Positions 25,836-33,317 of a stretch of 35,169 nucleotides of DNA are shown in pieces (position 1 is the stretch's first letter; the number at the start of each line of letters is the position of its first letter). Under the pieces are notes generated by a model. The model saw only the letters and a program-made list of their open reading frames with translations, searched no databases and was not told the DNA's origin. The translations under genes were made by a program, and so were the position numbers. Source of the DNA: Oscillospiraceae bacterium (lineage in GTDB: Bacteria; Bacillota; Clostridia; Oscillospirales; Oscillospiraceae); contig SVLC01000018.1 of NCBI GenBank assembly GCA_015068155.1, positions 1 to 35,169 on the forward strand. Reading direction: 5' to 3'.

Positions 25836-25864
25836 ATTATAACACAGACGGAGGGATTTGTCCA
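25836..25864 (-). promoter_or_regulatory. Promoter of the YqeG-aminopeptidase operon
   Basis: TGGACA (25859-25864) and TATAAT (25836-25841) are separated by 17 bases on the minus strand, with a TG extended -10 element. The -35 box overlaps the start codon region of the divergent plus-strand gene. Confidence 0.75.
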
Positions 25865-26547
25865 TGCCTTTGCCCATATATCTTGCCATGACAGCCGCAG
25901 AAATCGAAAAAAATTCTGTACTTCCTCAACAAATTGCATGGATGGCCTGCCATTTTTCTCCTTACGGCACAGGACTTTCCAACTGCCCTACCCAATTGCC
26001 GCCGGGGTCCATGCTGATCCTCAACGACCGGACTCCGGTATGCGGACACGATCCGCAGCAGGTGGCGGCACAATTGCGGGAGCTGGCGGAAACATTGCAA
26101 TGCAGCCGTGTGCTGCTGGATCTGCAAAGACCAGGTTCAGCGCAGACGCAGCAGATCGTAACTGCCGTCATACAGGCCCTTCCCTGCCCCGTGGCGGTAT
26201 CCCAGTTTTACGGGCAGGATTTGTCCTGTCCTGTTTTTTTGCCGCCCCTACCGCTGTTGCAGACGCCGGAGGCCTATCTGGCGTCCTGGAAGGGCCGGGA
26301 GATATGGCTGGATGTGGCGCCTGAACAAGCCACCTACCGTATCACGGAATCCGGCTGCGCCAAATTGGCTTTGGATACGGATGGGGATTTTTCTCATACG
26401 GAAGCAGATCTTTGCTGTGACTATGGAATTGCACAAACGGAAGATGTGATCTGCTTCCATGTGCGGCAGGACATTGCGGCGCTGGTCCGGCGGCTGGAGG
26501 GATCGGCGGTCACCTGTCTGGTGGGATTGTATCAGCAATTAGGCTGA
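25864..26547 (+). CDS. Uncharacterised protein, possibly TIM-barrel-like
   Basis: This is a 227-aa soluble protein without signal peptide or membrane helix. I start at ATG 25864, nine bases after GGAGG; the TTG two codons earlier is the track start. Visible segments include [47 protein letters not shown] and [20 protein letters not shown]. Alternating strand and helix with short acidic loops might be a TIM-barrel hydrolase relative, but I cannot name a family and assign no activity. Four cysteines lie in its first half and three near CAKLALD...LCCDYG. It diverges from yqeG, and its 3' end overlaps the convergent glpK end by 16 bases. I see no plus-strand promoter with a convincing -35 box. 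Confidence 0.7.
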   Translation: MPLPIYLAMTAAEIEKNSVLPQQIAWMACHFSPYGTGLSNCPTQLPPGSMLILNDRTPVCGHDPQQVAAQLRELAETLQCSRVLLDLQRPGSAQTQQIVTAVIQALPCPVAVSQFYGQDLSCPVFLPPLPLLQTPEAYLASWKGREIWLDVAPEQATYRITESGCAKLALDTDGDFSHTEADLCCDYGIAQTEDVICFHVRQDIAALVRRLEGSAVTCLVGLYQQLG

Positions 26548-28037
26548 TTCTGCGACCAAAACATGGCGCATTGCACGGCCCGGTTCCAGTTTTCCAACCG
26601 ATCCTGCCGTTGCTGCTGAGAGATCTCCGGCAAAAAAGTGCGGTCCAATGCCCAGTTTTTCCGAATATCCTCCACATTCTTCCAGTAACCCACCGCCAGA
26701 CCGGCCAAATAGGCCGCGCCCATGGCAGTGGTCTCTACACAGCCGGGACGCACCACCGGCGCGCCGCTGAGGTCGGATTGGGTCTGCATCAAATAATTAT
26801 TGGCTGAAGCGCCGCCGTCTACTTTCAATTGAGAGAGCCGGATGCCGGCATCCGCTTCCATGGCGGAAAGGATGTCATGGACTTGATATGCAATGGAATC
26901 CAGCGTTGCCCGGATGATATGGTATTTATTGACGCCACGGGTCAGACCCACCACGGTGCCCCGGGCATGGGGATTCCAGTATGGTGCGCCAAGGCCGGTA
27001 AACGCCGGCACCACGTAACAGCCATTGGTATCCGGCACCTTCCGGGCCATGTATTCCGAATCCGATGCGGATTCCACGAATCGCAGTTCATCCCGCAGCC
27101 ATTGAATGGCTGCGCCGGCCACGAAAATAGAACCCTCCAGGGCATAATGTACCCGGCCGTCCAGGCCCCATGCAACGGTGGTCACCAGGCCGTTGCGGGA
27201 AAAGATGGGGGTATGTCCGGTATTCATCAGTAAAAACGCGCCGGTTCCATAGGTACATTTCACATCGCCGGGCTCCAGGCAGGTCTGTCCAAAAAGCGCT
27301 GCCTGCTGGTCACCGGCGGCGCCGGCGATGGCAATGGGCGCCCCAAAGAAAGCCGGCTCCGTATATCCAAACAATCCGGAACTGGGCATGGGCACAGGCA
27401 GCATAGCGGCAGGAATGTCCAATCGTTCCAGGATCTCTGCATCCCAGGAAAGGGTGTTGATGTCAAAAAGCATGGTGCGAGAGGCATTGGAATAGTCGGT
27501 CGCATGGATCTTGCCGCCGGTCAGCTTCCAAATCAGCCAAGTCTCCACCGTACCAAACAGCAGCTCTCCCCTATCCGCGGCTTCCCGGGCGCCGGGAACA
27601 TTTTCCAGGATCCACCGAATCTTGGTGGCAGAAAAATAAGGATCGATCACCAGGCCCGTTTTGCTGCGGATGCGATCCACCAGCCCTGCCCGGCGCAGCG
27701 CTTCGCAGTAATCCGCGGTACGGCGGCATTGCCAAACAATGGCGTGATACACCGGACGGCCTGTAATCTTATTCCACACAACGGTGGTTTCCCGCTGATT
27801 GGTGATGCCGATGGCGGCAATATCCGAAGCCGCTGCACCGATATTCCGCAGCGCCTGGCGGGCCACCTCCAACTGCGTCGCAAAGATCTCATCGGCATCG
27901 TGTTCTACCCAACCGGGTTGGGGAAAGATCTGGGTGAATTCCTTTTGCGCCACGGAACAGACTCTGCCGGTTTGGTCAAACAGGATACAGCGGTTTGACG
28001 TTGTGCCGGAATCCAGGGCCATGATGTATTTGGGCAT
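26532..28037 (-). CDS. glpK: Glycerol kinase
   Basis: This 501-aa FGGY-family kinase phosphorylates glycerol to sn-glycerol 3-phosphate. [15 protein letters not shown] (ATP-binding) opens the protein, and [18 protein letters not shown]-like [14 protein letters not shown] and [13 protein letters not shown] complete the signature. In many Firmicutes GlpK is activated by HPr-dependent phosphorylation of a His just before the GDQQAALFG block. Here that stretch reads [16 protein letters not shown] and has no His, so this control is probably missing. No glpF or glpD is adjacent. The ATG at 28037 follows GAAAGGAGCTAAGTT. The long leader contains a stable RNA stem. No terminator is seen at the overlapping convergent end. 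Confidence 0.95.
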   Translation of the reverse strand: MPKYIMALDSGTTSNRCILFDQTGRVCSVAQKEFTQIFPQPGWVEHDADEIFATQLEVARQALRNIGAAASDIAAIGITNQRETTVVWNKITGRPVYHAIVWQCRRTADYCEALRRAGLVDRIRSKTGLVIDPYFSATKIRWILENVPGAREAADRGELLFGTVETWLIWKLTGGKIHATDYSNASRTMLFDINTLSWDAEILERLDIPAAMLPVPMPSSGLFGYTEPAFFGAPIAIAGAAGDQQAALFGQTCLEPGDVKCTYGTGAFLLMNTGHTPIFSRNGLVTTVAWGLDGRVHYALEGSIFVAGAAIQWLRDELRFVESASDSEYMARKVPDTNGCYVVPAFTGLGAPYWNPHARGTVVGLTRGVNKYHIIRATLDSIAYQVHDILSAMEADAGIRLSQLKVDGGASANNYLMQTQSDLSGAPVVRPGCVETTAMGAAYLAGLAVGYWKNVEDIRKNWALDRTFLPEISQQQRQDRLENWNRAVQCAMFWSQNQPNC

Positions 28038-28064
28038 AACTTAGCTCCTTTCGTATGGTGAATT

Positions 28065-28130
28065 GTTGTTTACAGCGCCAACGGTGCGAAGGCTTCTGCT
28101 TGAGCAGAGGGCTTTCCTGCGCTGAACAAC
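28065..28130 (-). promoter_or_regulatory. Structured leader RNA of glpK, unassigned
   Basis: In the glpK leader, GUUGUUCAGCGC (28119-28130) pairs with GCGCUG-UA-AACAAC (28065-28078), a 12-bp closing helix with a 2-base bulge. Inside, UCUGC/GCAGA (28104-28108 with 28095-28099) forms a hairpin with loop UCAA. No U-tract follows, and the ribosome binding site starts about 15 bases after the helix. It could be a translational regulator or stability element. It does not match any riboswitch class I know. Just upstream lies a 12-bp perfect palindrome TATGTATACATA (28145-28156), a possible operator. I found only a weak promoter here. Confidence 0.45.
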
Positions 28131-28156
28131 GATTTATCATTCTGTATGTATACATA

Positions 28157-28188
28157 ATCAAAGGGCTGCTGCGTATTGCAGCAGCCCT
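28157..28188 (-). terminator. Terminator after the rhomboid-like gene
   Basis: AGGGCTGCTGC/GCAGCAGCCCT (11-bp stem, loop of 5) is followed on the minus strand by TTGATT. The stem begins six bases after the stop codon. The U-tract is short, so some read-through into glpK is possible. Confidence 0.75.
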
Positions 28189-28194
28189 GCTCGC

Positions 28195-29103
28195 TTACTC
28201 AATATGGGTATGGCTGGAAATATGGTCTTGGCAATAGCAATGGTAACCGTTGCATTTGGAGCAATAGCGGAACTCCAGGTCCGGATGGGACACATCCGTG
28301 CGGCCACAGACGGCGCATTTATGGTGATATGGCGCTTTGACCGTTGCGGTACTGGCCTGATAGGAGCCAGCCTTGGGGAACGGAATGGCACCGGTACGGG
28401 GCTTGGGTTCCTGGGGCGCGTACTTTTTCTTTTTCCGGAACAGACGGCCCGCATTGGCCCGCCAGGACATAGGGAATACATGCTTGATATCGGAGCCAAA
28501 GAACAGGAAATAATTGGCCAGCGCCACCAGCGGATACAGGTTCAGCGGGAAATACAGCACCGGATACGAGAGCATGATCACCTGATAGGCCGTAATGCCC
28601 AAATAGAACAGGGCGAAAATCCATGCCCGGACAGGGATGATAAAGAACAGCCGGAAATAGGTATCCGGATACAGGGTGGCATAGCCTAAGAACAGACTGA
28701 GGTTCAAATAGAAAACATCCGCCTGGACACCGAAGATCATACCGTAAATATCCATCAGCACAACGCCGGTAAAGTAGAACAAATTGAAGCGCAGGGCGCC
28801 CCAAAGATTCTCCATCGCTCTGCCCAGGGAATAGTAACACAGCAAGCCGATGACCATCCACAAAAGACTGGCATCATAGTCCAGGAAAATATAGGTGATC
28901 AAACGCCAAACCTGGCCTCTCAGGATGCTGCTGCGGTCAAAAGCCAGCAGACGATACAGCACATCGTTGCCACTGACAAGGTAAAACAGGTACACAGCCG
29001 CAGTGGCGATGGTAATCCAAAGCATCAGGTTGGGGATACCTTTGGTACGGTGATTGTAACAAAAACGTTCAAAACGGTGACGCAGTTTTTTCAACAGTTT
29101 CAT
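28195..29103 (-). CDS. Rhomboid-like membrane protein (pseudoprotease) with C-terminal zinc ribbon
   Basis: This 302-aa protein has a basic N-terminus, then about six hydrophobic helices between 25 and 215 with rhomboid-fold signatures: RGQVWRLITYIFLDYD and YSLGRAMENLWGALRFNLFYF. The catalytic GxSG motif and the partner His are absent, so I call it a rhomboid pseudoprotease. A basic Pro-rich linker leads to a C-terminal zinc-binding module with CAVCG, CSKCNGYHCYC and further His residues (C-x2-C...C-x2-C and H-x-C). It might bind or chaperone membrane clients. The start is uncertain: ATG 29103 directly abuts AGGAG, and the TTG three codons later has better spacing. It has its own promoter and is divergent from metK. 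Confidence 0.8.
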   Translation of the reverse strand: MKLLKKLRHRFERFCYNHRTKGIPNLMLWITIATAAVYLFYLVSGNDVLYRLLAFDRSSILRGQVWRLITYIFLDYDASLLWMVIGLLCYYSLGRAMENLWGALRFNLFYFTGVVLMDIYGMIFGVQADVFYLNLSLFLGYATLYPDTYFRLFFIIPVRAWIFALFYLGITAYQVIMLSYPVLYFPLNLYPLVALANYFLFFGSDIKHVFPMSWRANAGRLFRKKKKYAPQEPKPRTGAIPFPKAGSYQASTATVKAPYHHKCAVCGRTDVSHPDLEFRYCSKCNGYHCYCQDHISSHTHIE

Positions 29104-29123
29104 CTCCTAAATGTGTTTTTCAT

Positions 29124-29152
29124 ATCATATCAGTTTTTTCCGCTTTTGTCCA
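29124..29152 (-). promoter_or_regulatory. Promoter of the rhomboid-like gene
   Basis: TGGACA (29147-29152) and TATGAT (29124-29129) are separated by 17 bases on the minus strand. The start would be about 14 bases before the gene. Confidence 0.72.
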
Positions 29153-29197
29153 TACGGGATTTTACAATAATTTTTGTTGAAAAAGTCGAAAAAGGTC

Positions 29198-29225
29198 TTG
29201 ACTTTTCGTGCAAAACCGCTATAAT
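29198..29225 (+). promoter_or_regulatory. Promoter of the SAM riboswitch-metK transcript
   Basis: TTGACT (29198-29203) and a perfect TATAAT (29220-29225) are separated by 16 bases. Initiation near 29232 leaves about 14 bases before the riboswitch. Confidence 0.85.
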
Positions 29226-29245
29226 AAGCGAGAAATGCATACAAG

Positions 29246-29337
29246 CCTTATCAAGAGTGGTGGAGGGAACGGCCCGATGAAACCCGGCAACCTGCGTTAT
29301 GCGATGGTGCCAAATCCGGCGGCAACGAGAGATGAGG
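29246..29337 (+). promoter_or_regulatory. SAM-I (S-box) riboswitch
   Basis: All core S-box segments are present in order: P1 CCTTATC/GATGAGG, AAGAGTGGTGGAGGGA, GGCCCGATGAAACCCGGCAACC (kink-turn and SAM-contacting strands), GGTGCCAAATCC and the final AACGAGAGATGAGG. SAM binding should stabilise P1 and free the downstream terminator. The competing antiterminator is visible: 29334-29343 (GAGGATTCGA) can pair with 29356-29365 (TCGAATCTTC), 10 bp with one G-U. This gives SAM feedback on its own synthetase. Confidence 0.97.
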
Positions 29338-29348
29338 ATTCGATACAC

Positions 29349-29381
29349 GCACACGTCGAATCTTCGATGTGTGCATTTTTT
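29349..29381 (+). terminator. SAM-I riboswitch terminator
   Basis: GCACACGTCGA pairs with TCGATGTGTGC (11 bp, one G-U, 4-base loop), followed after one A by six T. Its 5' arm overlaps the antiterminator partner of the riboswitch. Confidence 0.93.
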
Positions 29382-29414
29382 GATTTTAAGAAGCTGAGAA
29401 AGGAATCTGTACAA

Positions 29415-30560
29415 ATGGAAAAAAGACTGTTTACCTCTGAATGCGTGACCAACGGCCATCCCGACAAGGTGGCTGACTCCATCTCCGACGCCATTCTGGA
29501 TGCCTGCCTGGCCCAGGACCCCAACTCCCGGGTGGCCTGTGAGACCACCGTTACCACCAATTTTTGCCTGATCTGCGGCGAGATCACCACCAAAGCTGTG
29601 GTGGACTATCAGGCCATCGCCCGGCAAGCCATCCGTAAGATCGGTTATGTCTATCCCGAAGCCGGTTTTGATGCCGACACGGTGGAGATCCTCTGCCGGA
29701 TCCACACCCAGTCTGCCGATATCGCCCTGGGCACCAACGACGAAGTAGGCGGCGCCGGCGACCAAGGCATGATGTTCGGCGGTGCCTGCACCCATACCCC
29801 CGAGCTGATGCCCCTGCCCATTGCCCTGGCCCGGGCGCTGGCCAACCGGCTGACCGAATGTGTTCACAGCAACGATCTGCTGCGTCCCGACGGCAAGACC
29901 CAGGTCACCGTGGAATTTGACGATCACAACAATGTCATCGGCGTTGATACCGTGGTGGTATCCATCATGCACAGCGCTGATTTTGAAATCGAAGAGCTGC
30001 GCAAATATGTGCGTGAGGGCGTGATCGCCCCCGTGCTGGCCAACTACGGCTTCGACATCAAGGATGTGCGCTGCATCCACATCAACCCCACCGGTAATTT
30101 CGTCATCGGCGGCCCCAACGGCGACACCGGCCTGACCGGCCGGAAGATCATCGTCGATACCTACGGCGGCTTCTTCAGCCACGGCGGCGGCGCTTTCTCC
30201 GGCAAAGATCCCACCAAAGTGGACCGTTCCGGCGCCTACATGGCCCGTTACATGGCTAAGAACGTGGTTGCATCCGGCCTGGCCACCAAGATCGAGGTGC
30301 AGCTGGCTTACGCCATCGGCGTTGCCGAGCCTGTTTCCATCCGTGTGGAAACCTATGGCACCGGCAAGATTCACGACGAAGAGATCACTGCCCTGCTGCG
30401 CAAAACCTGCGACCTGACACCCGCCGGCATTATCCGCAAGCTGAAGCTGCGGCAGCCCATCTATGCCCCCACCGCCGAGTTTGGTCACTTCGGTGTGGCC
30501 GACCGCCCCTGGGAGCAGATCGACCTGGCCCCCATTCTGAAGGAACTGGCCGGTATCTAA
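29415..30560 (+). CDS. metK: S-adenosylmethionine synthetase
   Basis: This 381-aa enzyme makes SAM from methionine and ATP. Signatures include [14 protein letters not shown], the [10 protein letters not shown] hexapeptide block and the P-loop-like [20 protein letters not shown]. The length is typical. The start is ATG 29415, with AAAGGAA upstream. The track's start at 29208 would put 69 residues across the promoter, riboswitch and terminator, so it is rejected. The gene is monocistronic under SAM-I control. The SAM produced feeds RimO, PrmC and other methyl transfer in the cell. Confidence 0.98.
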   Translation: MEKRLFTSECVTNGHPDKVADSISDAILDACLAQDPNSRVACETTVTTNFCLICGEITTKAVVDYQAIARQAIRKIGYVYPEAGFDADTVEILCRIHTQSADIALGTNDEVGGAGDQGMMFGGACTHTPELMPLPIALARALANRLTECVHSNDLLRPDGKTQVTVEFDDHNNVIGVDTVVVSIMHSADFEIEELRKYVREGVIAPVLANYGFDIKDVRCIHINPTGNFVIGGPNGDTGLTGRKIIVDTYGGFFSHGGGAFSGKDPTKVDRSGAYMARYMAKNVVASGLATKIEVQLAYAIGVAEPVSIRVETYGTGKIHDEEITALLRKTCDLTPAGIIRKLKLRQPIYAPTAEFGHFGVADRPWEQIDLAPILKELAGI

Positions 30561-30567
30561 CACATAC

Positions 30568-30600
30568 AAAAAGGAACGGTATCGCTACCGTTCCTTTTTT
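30568..30600. terminator. Bidirectional terminator between metK and the metzincin lipoprotein operon
   Basis: AAAAAGGAACGGTA and TACCGTTCCTTTTT form a 14-bp stem with loop TCGC and runs of A and T on the two sides. It lies seven bases after the metK stop and two bases after the minus-strand stop at 30603, so it probably serves both. Confidence 0.92.
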
Positions 30601-30602
30601 GT

Positions 30603-31595
30603 TTAGCTGTCTTTCCGGGCATCCTCGATCTCATCTCTTGTCAGGTGATTGGTTTCTTCCAGAAAACTCCGGGCATTGGCGCTCAGGGTATCCACCCAAC
30701 CGATCAGGAATGCAGTCAAGTCATCCACATCGTTGTAATGGTTATACATCAGGCTGGTGGGCAGGTATTTATTCATGGCCGCAACGGTGGCATCCGGGAA
30801 ATAGAAATCCTCCGCCCCGTAAATATGGCAGATTTCATGGCGCACAGAGCTTAAGTCCTTGCCGTAAATAACTGCGCATTCCATGCCATTGTTGTTTTTA
30901 TCTCTGGCCACCGCATAGGCTCTGCCGTCACGGTTCAGCACAAACAGAACAGGAACACTGTCCGCATTGTACTGGCTCTCCAGCAGGTCCTGGTCATAGA
31001 AAGCATCTGCCAAGCCTACCTTCTGCATTGCAAGATAGGCCGGGGTCATTTTGCCGTCCTTAAATGTAAATTCCACAGAGATGGTCGCCTGCAGATATTC
31101 CATGGTCATATCCATCTCGGCGCCGTATTTAGCCGCGTCCTTCTCCATGCGAGCCTCGTGCTCCGCAAAGGTAACCTTGGCGCTTTCCATATCTTCCGAA
31201 TTCCACCGACTGATGCTATCGTTGACAAAGACCACCAGCACCTTGATATTGCCGGTCATCCGATCGCAGGCGCCCTGATCCTTATAGGTCAGATAATAAT
31301 TATCCCGCAGATGTTCCGGAACGGGATTCGGCGGCTCCGGCGGCTGTGTGGGCTGGGTAGGCTGGGTAGTGGGCTGGGTAGGCTGGGTAGTGGGTTGGGT
31401 CGGTTGAGTAGTTGGCTGGGTAGGCTGGGTGGTGGGCTGGGTAGGCTGGGTAGTGGTCGGCATCTGTTGGCTGGCAGTGGTAGTGGGCACCACAGTGGTA
31501 GGCTGGGTGTCTGCGCAACCGGACAGCAATGTAATCAGCAGCGCCGGTATCACAAGCAGCAGTACCGTTAACTTCAAAGCAATCTTCTTTCCCAT
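30603..31595 (-). CDS. Metzincin-like lipoprotein with TQPTQPT linker, no MORN repeats (third gene of operon)
   Basis: This 330-aa lipoprotein has a signal peptide with lipobox LSGC (C27). Residues about 30-90 are a Thr/Gln/Pro linker with five near-identical TTQPTQP units. The catalytic-like domain (about 95-330) contains VRHEICHIYGAEDFYFP. H253, E254, H257 and D263 fit the metzincin HExxHxxGxxD pattern, and TSLMY (280-284) fits a Met-turn. DNYYLTYKDQGACDRMTGNIK and VPVLFVLNRDGRAYA are shared with its two upstream paralogues. Unlike them it ends shortly after the peptidase domain (FLEETNHLTRDEIEDARKDS). Most likely it is an extracytoplasmic zinc protease tethered to the membrane; the substrate is unknown. 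The start at 31595 follows GAAGGGAAGAAT. Confidence 0.85.
   Translation of the reverse strand: MGKKIALKLTVLLLVIPALLITLLSGCADTQPTTVVPTTTASQQMPTTTQPTQPTTQPTQPTTQPTQPTTQPTQPTTQPTQPTQPPEPPNPVPEHLRDNYYLTYKDQGACDRMTGNIKVLVVFVNDSISRWNSEDMESAKVTFAEHEARMEKDAAKYGAEMDMTMEYLQATISVEFTFKDGKMTPAYLAMQKVGLADAFYDQDLLESQYNADSVPVLFVLNRDGRAYAVARDKNNNGMECAVIYGKDLSSVRHEICHIYGAEDFYFPDATVAAMNKYLPTSLMYNHYNDVDDLTAFLIGWVDTLSANARSFLEETNHLTRDEIEDARKDS
31345..31458 (-). repeat. 21-bp tandem repeat encoding TQPTQPT units
   Basis: The plus strand shows about five copies of a 21-base unit close to GTGGGCTGGGTAGGCTGGGTA. Each encodes seven residues of the linker. Because the unit is a multiple of three, slippage would change linker length without breaking the frame. 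It is a coding repeat, not a CRISPR. Confidence 0.85.
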
Positions 31596-31626
31596 ATTCT
31601 TCCCTTCTTATACCCCATGCGCCATA

Positions 31627-33291
31627 TTACACGGGAATTTCTTCATCGGGTGTTTCCGGTTCTTCCGAAGCGGAAACAAACTGATCATTTTCCCAGGTGC
31701 CTTCTGCCACGGTACCATCGGCATAGTAACAGATACCCTGGCCATGGCGTTTGCCACGGAGGAATTCACCCACATAACGGTCACCGTTGGCATAGGTCAT
31801 TTCGCCTTCGCCATCCTGCATACCGCTTTTCCAGTTACCGGTATAGGTAGAGCCATCGGCCCAAACCATGGTGCCCTGACCTTTGATGGAACCTGCAGAG
31901 AAATTACCCTTATAAACATCGCCGTTGGCGTAGGTCATTTCGCCATAACCGTTGGGATTGCCGTTTTTCCACTGACCGGTGTAGACATCGCCATTGGAAT
32001 AGGTGCAGGTTCCCTGGCCGGAACGCTGGCCATTCAAAAATTCGCCTTTGTATAGCTGCCCGTTTCTGGCAGTATACATTTCGCCATAGCCATTCTGCTT
32101 GCCATCCTTCCACGCACCGGTATAAGTGTTGCCACTGGGCCAGGTCATGGTACCCTGACCGCTGTATTGACCGTTTTCCCAATTGCCGGTGTAGGTCTGG
32201 CCACTGTTCCAGGTATAAGTACCCTCTCCGTGGGGGACGCCGCTGACCATATAGCCGGTGTAGGTGCCGTTATCAAATTCTTTGGTGCCATAACCGGTCA
32301 GCTGATCCGCCGCCAACTGCTCCTGCAAGTATTCTTGTGTGATATGGTTGGTAGCCCGCAAAAACGCTTCTGCATCGGGGCCAACCGTTTCGGTCCAGCC
32401 TATGAGCAGCGCGGTAAATTCGTCCACTTCACCCTTTGCGCCCAACAGCATCAGACTTTTGCTCAAATATGTTTCCGCTGCTTCCTCCGTCTCCTTCGGC
32501 ACGTAAAAATCCACCGCGCCAAAAACATGGCACATCTCGTGTCGCAGCGCATTCAGTTCCGAGCTGTACAGCACAACATTTTCAAATGTGGACTTACCGG
32601 TGGAAGTGGATGCATAGGCTCTGCCCTCTCTGTTCAAAACAAATACCACAGGCGCATTGTCGACCCGGTAATGGGATTCCAACAGATCCTGATTGTAGAA
32701 AGCATCCGCAAATCCTATATTCTTCAGCGCGGCATACGCCCAGGTGCGCTTTTTATCAGATTGATCAAATTTCAGGTTGATCTTTGTGGAATAATATGTG
32801 ACCTCCGCGTCCAATTCCGCGCCGTATGCAGCCGCTTCCTTTTCCAGGCTGGCAATTTCCTTATCGATAGTGGCCACTGCATTCTCCCGCGCGGTATCAT
32901 CCCATGCGCTGATGGTATCATCCAGGAAGATCACGCAAACCATCATCTTACCGGTCATAGCCTCGCAATAACCGGCATCCTTACCCCGCAGATACACATT
33001 ACTGCGCAATTCCTCCGGGATCGGATTGGGGTCTTCGGGAACGGTGGGCTGAGTAGGAACCGTAGGCTGGCTGGGTTCCGTAGGGACCGTAGGCGCAGTA
33101 GTGGGTACGGTGGTGGGAACCGTGGGTTTGGTGGTGGGATTTGTGGTGGTGGGTTGCTGGGCAGTGGGCGTACTGGAAACACCGGGTACAGCGGTGGTCG
33201 GCTGCTCACCTTCGCAGCCTGCCAAGCACATTAGCAAAGCCATCACCGCCAAAATCCACACAAATACCCTTTTGACGCTGTATTTTCTCAT
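31627..33291 (-). CDS. Metzincin-like lipoprotein with eight C-terminal MORN repeats (second gene of operon)
   Basis: This 554-aa lipoprotein has lipobox LAGC (C26). A Thr/Pro/Val linker covers about 30-95. The peptidase-like domain (about 97-335) has ALRHEMCHVFGAVDFYVP with H251, E252, H255 and D261 in HExxHxxGxxD, and KSLML as a probable Met-turn. From about 343 to 542 there are eight MORN repeats of 23-24 residues (for example TYTGNWENGQYSGQGTMTWP), then a partial ninth (VAEGTWENDQF) and an acidic tail. MORN repeats bind lipids or proteins in eukaryotes; their role on bacterial surfaces is little known. I infer a tethered protease with a beta-ribbon binding rod. It starts at 33291 with only a weak AGAGAG site, 26 bases after the first gene. 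Confidence 0.87.
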   Translation of the reverse strand: MRKYSVKRVFVWILAVMALLMCLAGCEGEQPTTAVPGVSSTPTAQQPTTTNPTTKPTVPTTVPTTAPTVPTEPSQPTVPTQPTVPEDPNPIPEELRSNVYLRGKDAGYCEAMTGKMMVCVIFLDDTISAWDDTARENAVATIDKEIASLEKEAAAYGAELDAEVTYYSTKINLKFDQSDKKRTWAYAALKNIGFADAFYNQDLLESHYRVDNAPVVFVLNREGRAYASTSTGKSTFENVVLYSSELNALRHEMCHVFGAVDFYVPKETEEAAETYLSKSLMLLGAKGEVDEFTALLIGWTETVGPDAEAFLRATNHITQEYLQEQLAADQLTGYGTKEFDNGTYTGYMVSGVPHGEGTYTWNSGQTYTGNWENGQYSGQGTMTWPSGNTYTGAWKDGKQNGYGEMYTARNGQLYKGEFLNGQRSGQGTCTYSNGDVYTGQWKNGNPNGYGEMTYANGDVYKGNFSAGSIKGQGTMVWADGSTYTGNWKSGMQDGEGEMTYANGDRYVGEFLRGKRHGQGICYYADGTVAEGTWENDQFVSASEEPETPDEEIPV

Positions 33292-33317
33292 ATTACTGTC
33301 TCTCTTTTACTCTTAAA

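Noticed and set aside
28065-28130. Glycine, c-di-GMP or THF riboswitch for the glpK leader
   Set aside because: Short matches such as GCACCG were seen, but the conserved cores of these classes are not present in the right order.
29208-29414. N-terminal extension of MetK in the track
   Set aside because: It translates the promoter, SAM-I riboswitch and terminator. MetK proteins start near MEKRLFTSE.
29130-30569. 479-aa minus-strand ORF opposite metK
   Set aside because: It is a Gly/Val/His-rich shadow of a highly conserved gene. It spans the terminator, riboswitch and promoter region.
31345-31458. Possible CRISPR or non-coding tandem repeat
   Set aside because: The units are 21 bases, contiguous without spacers and in frame with the lipoprotein linker.
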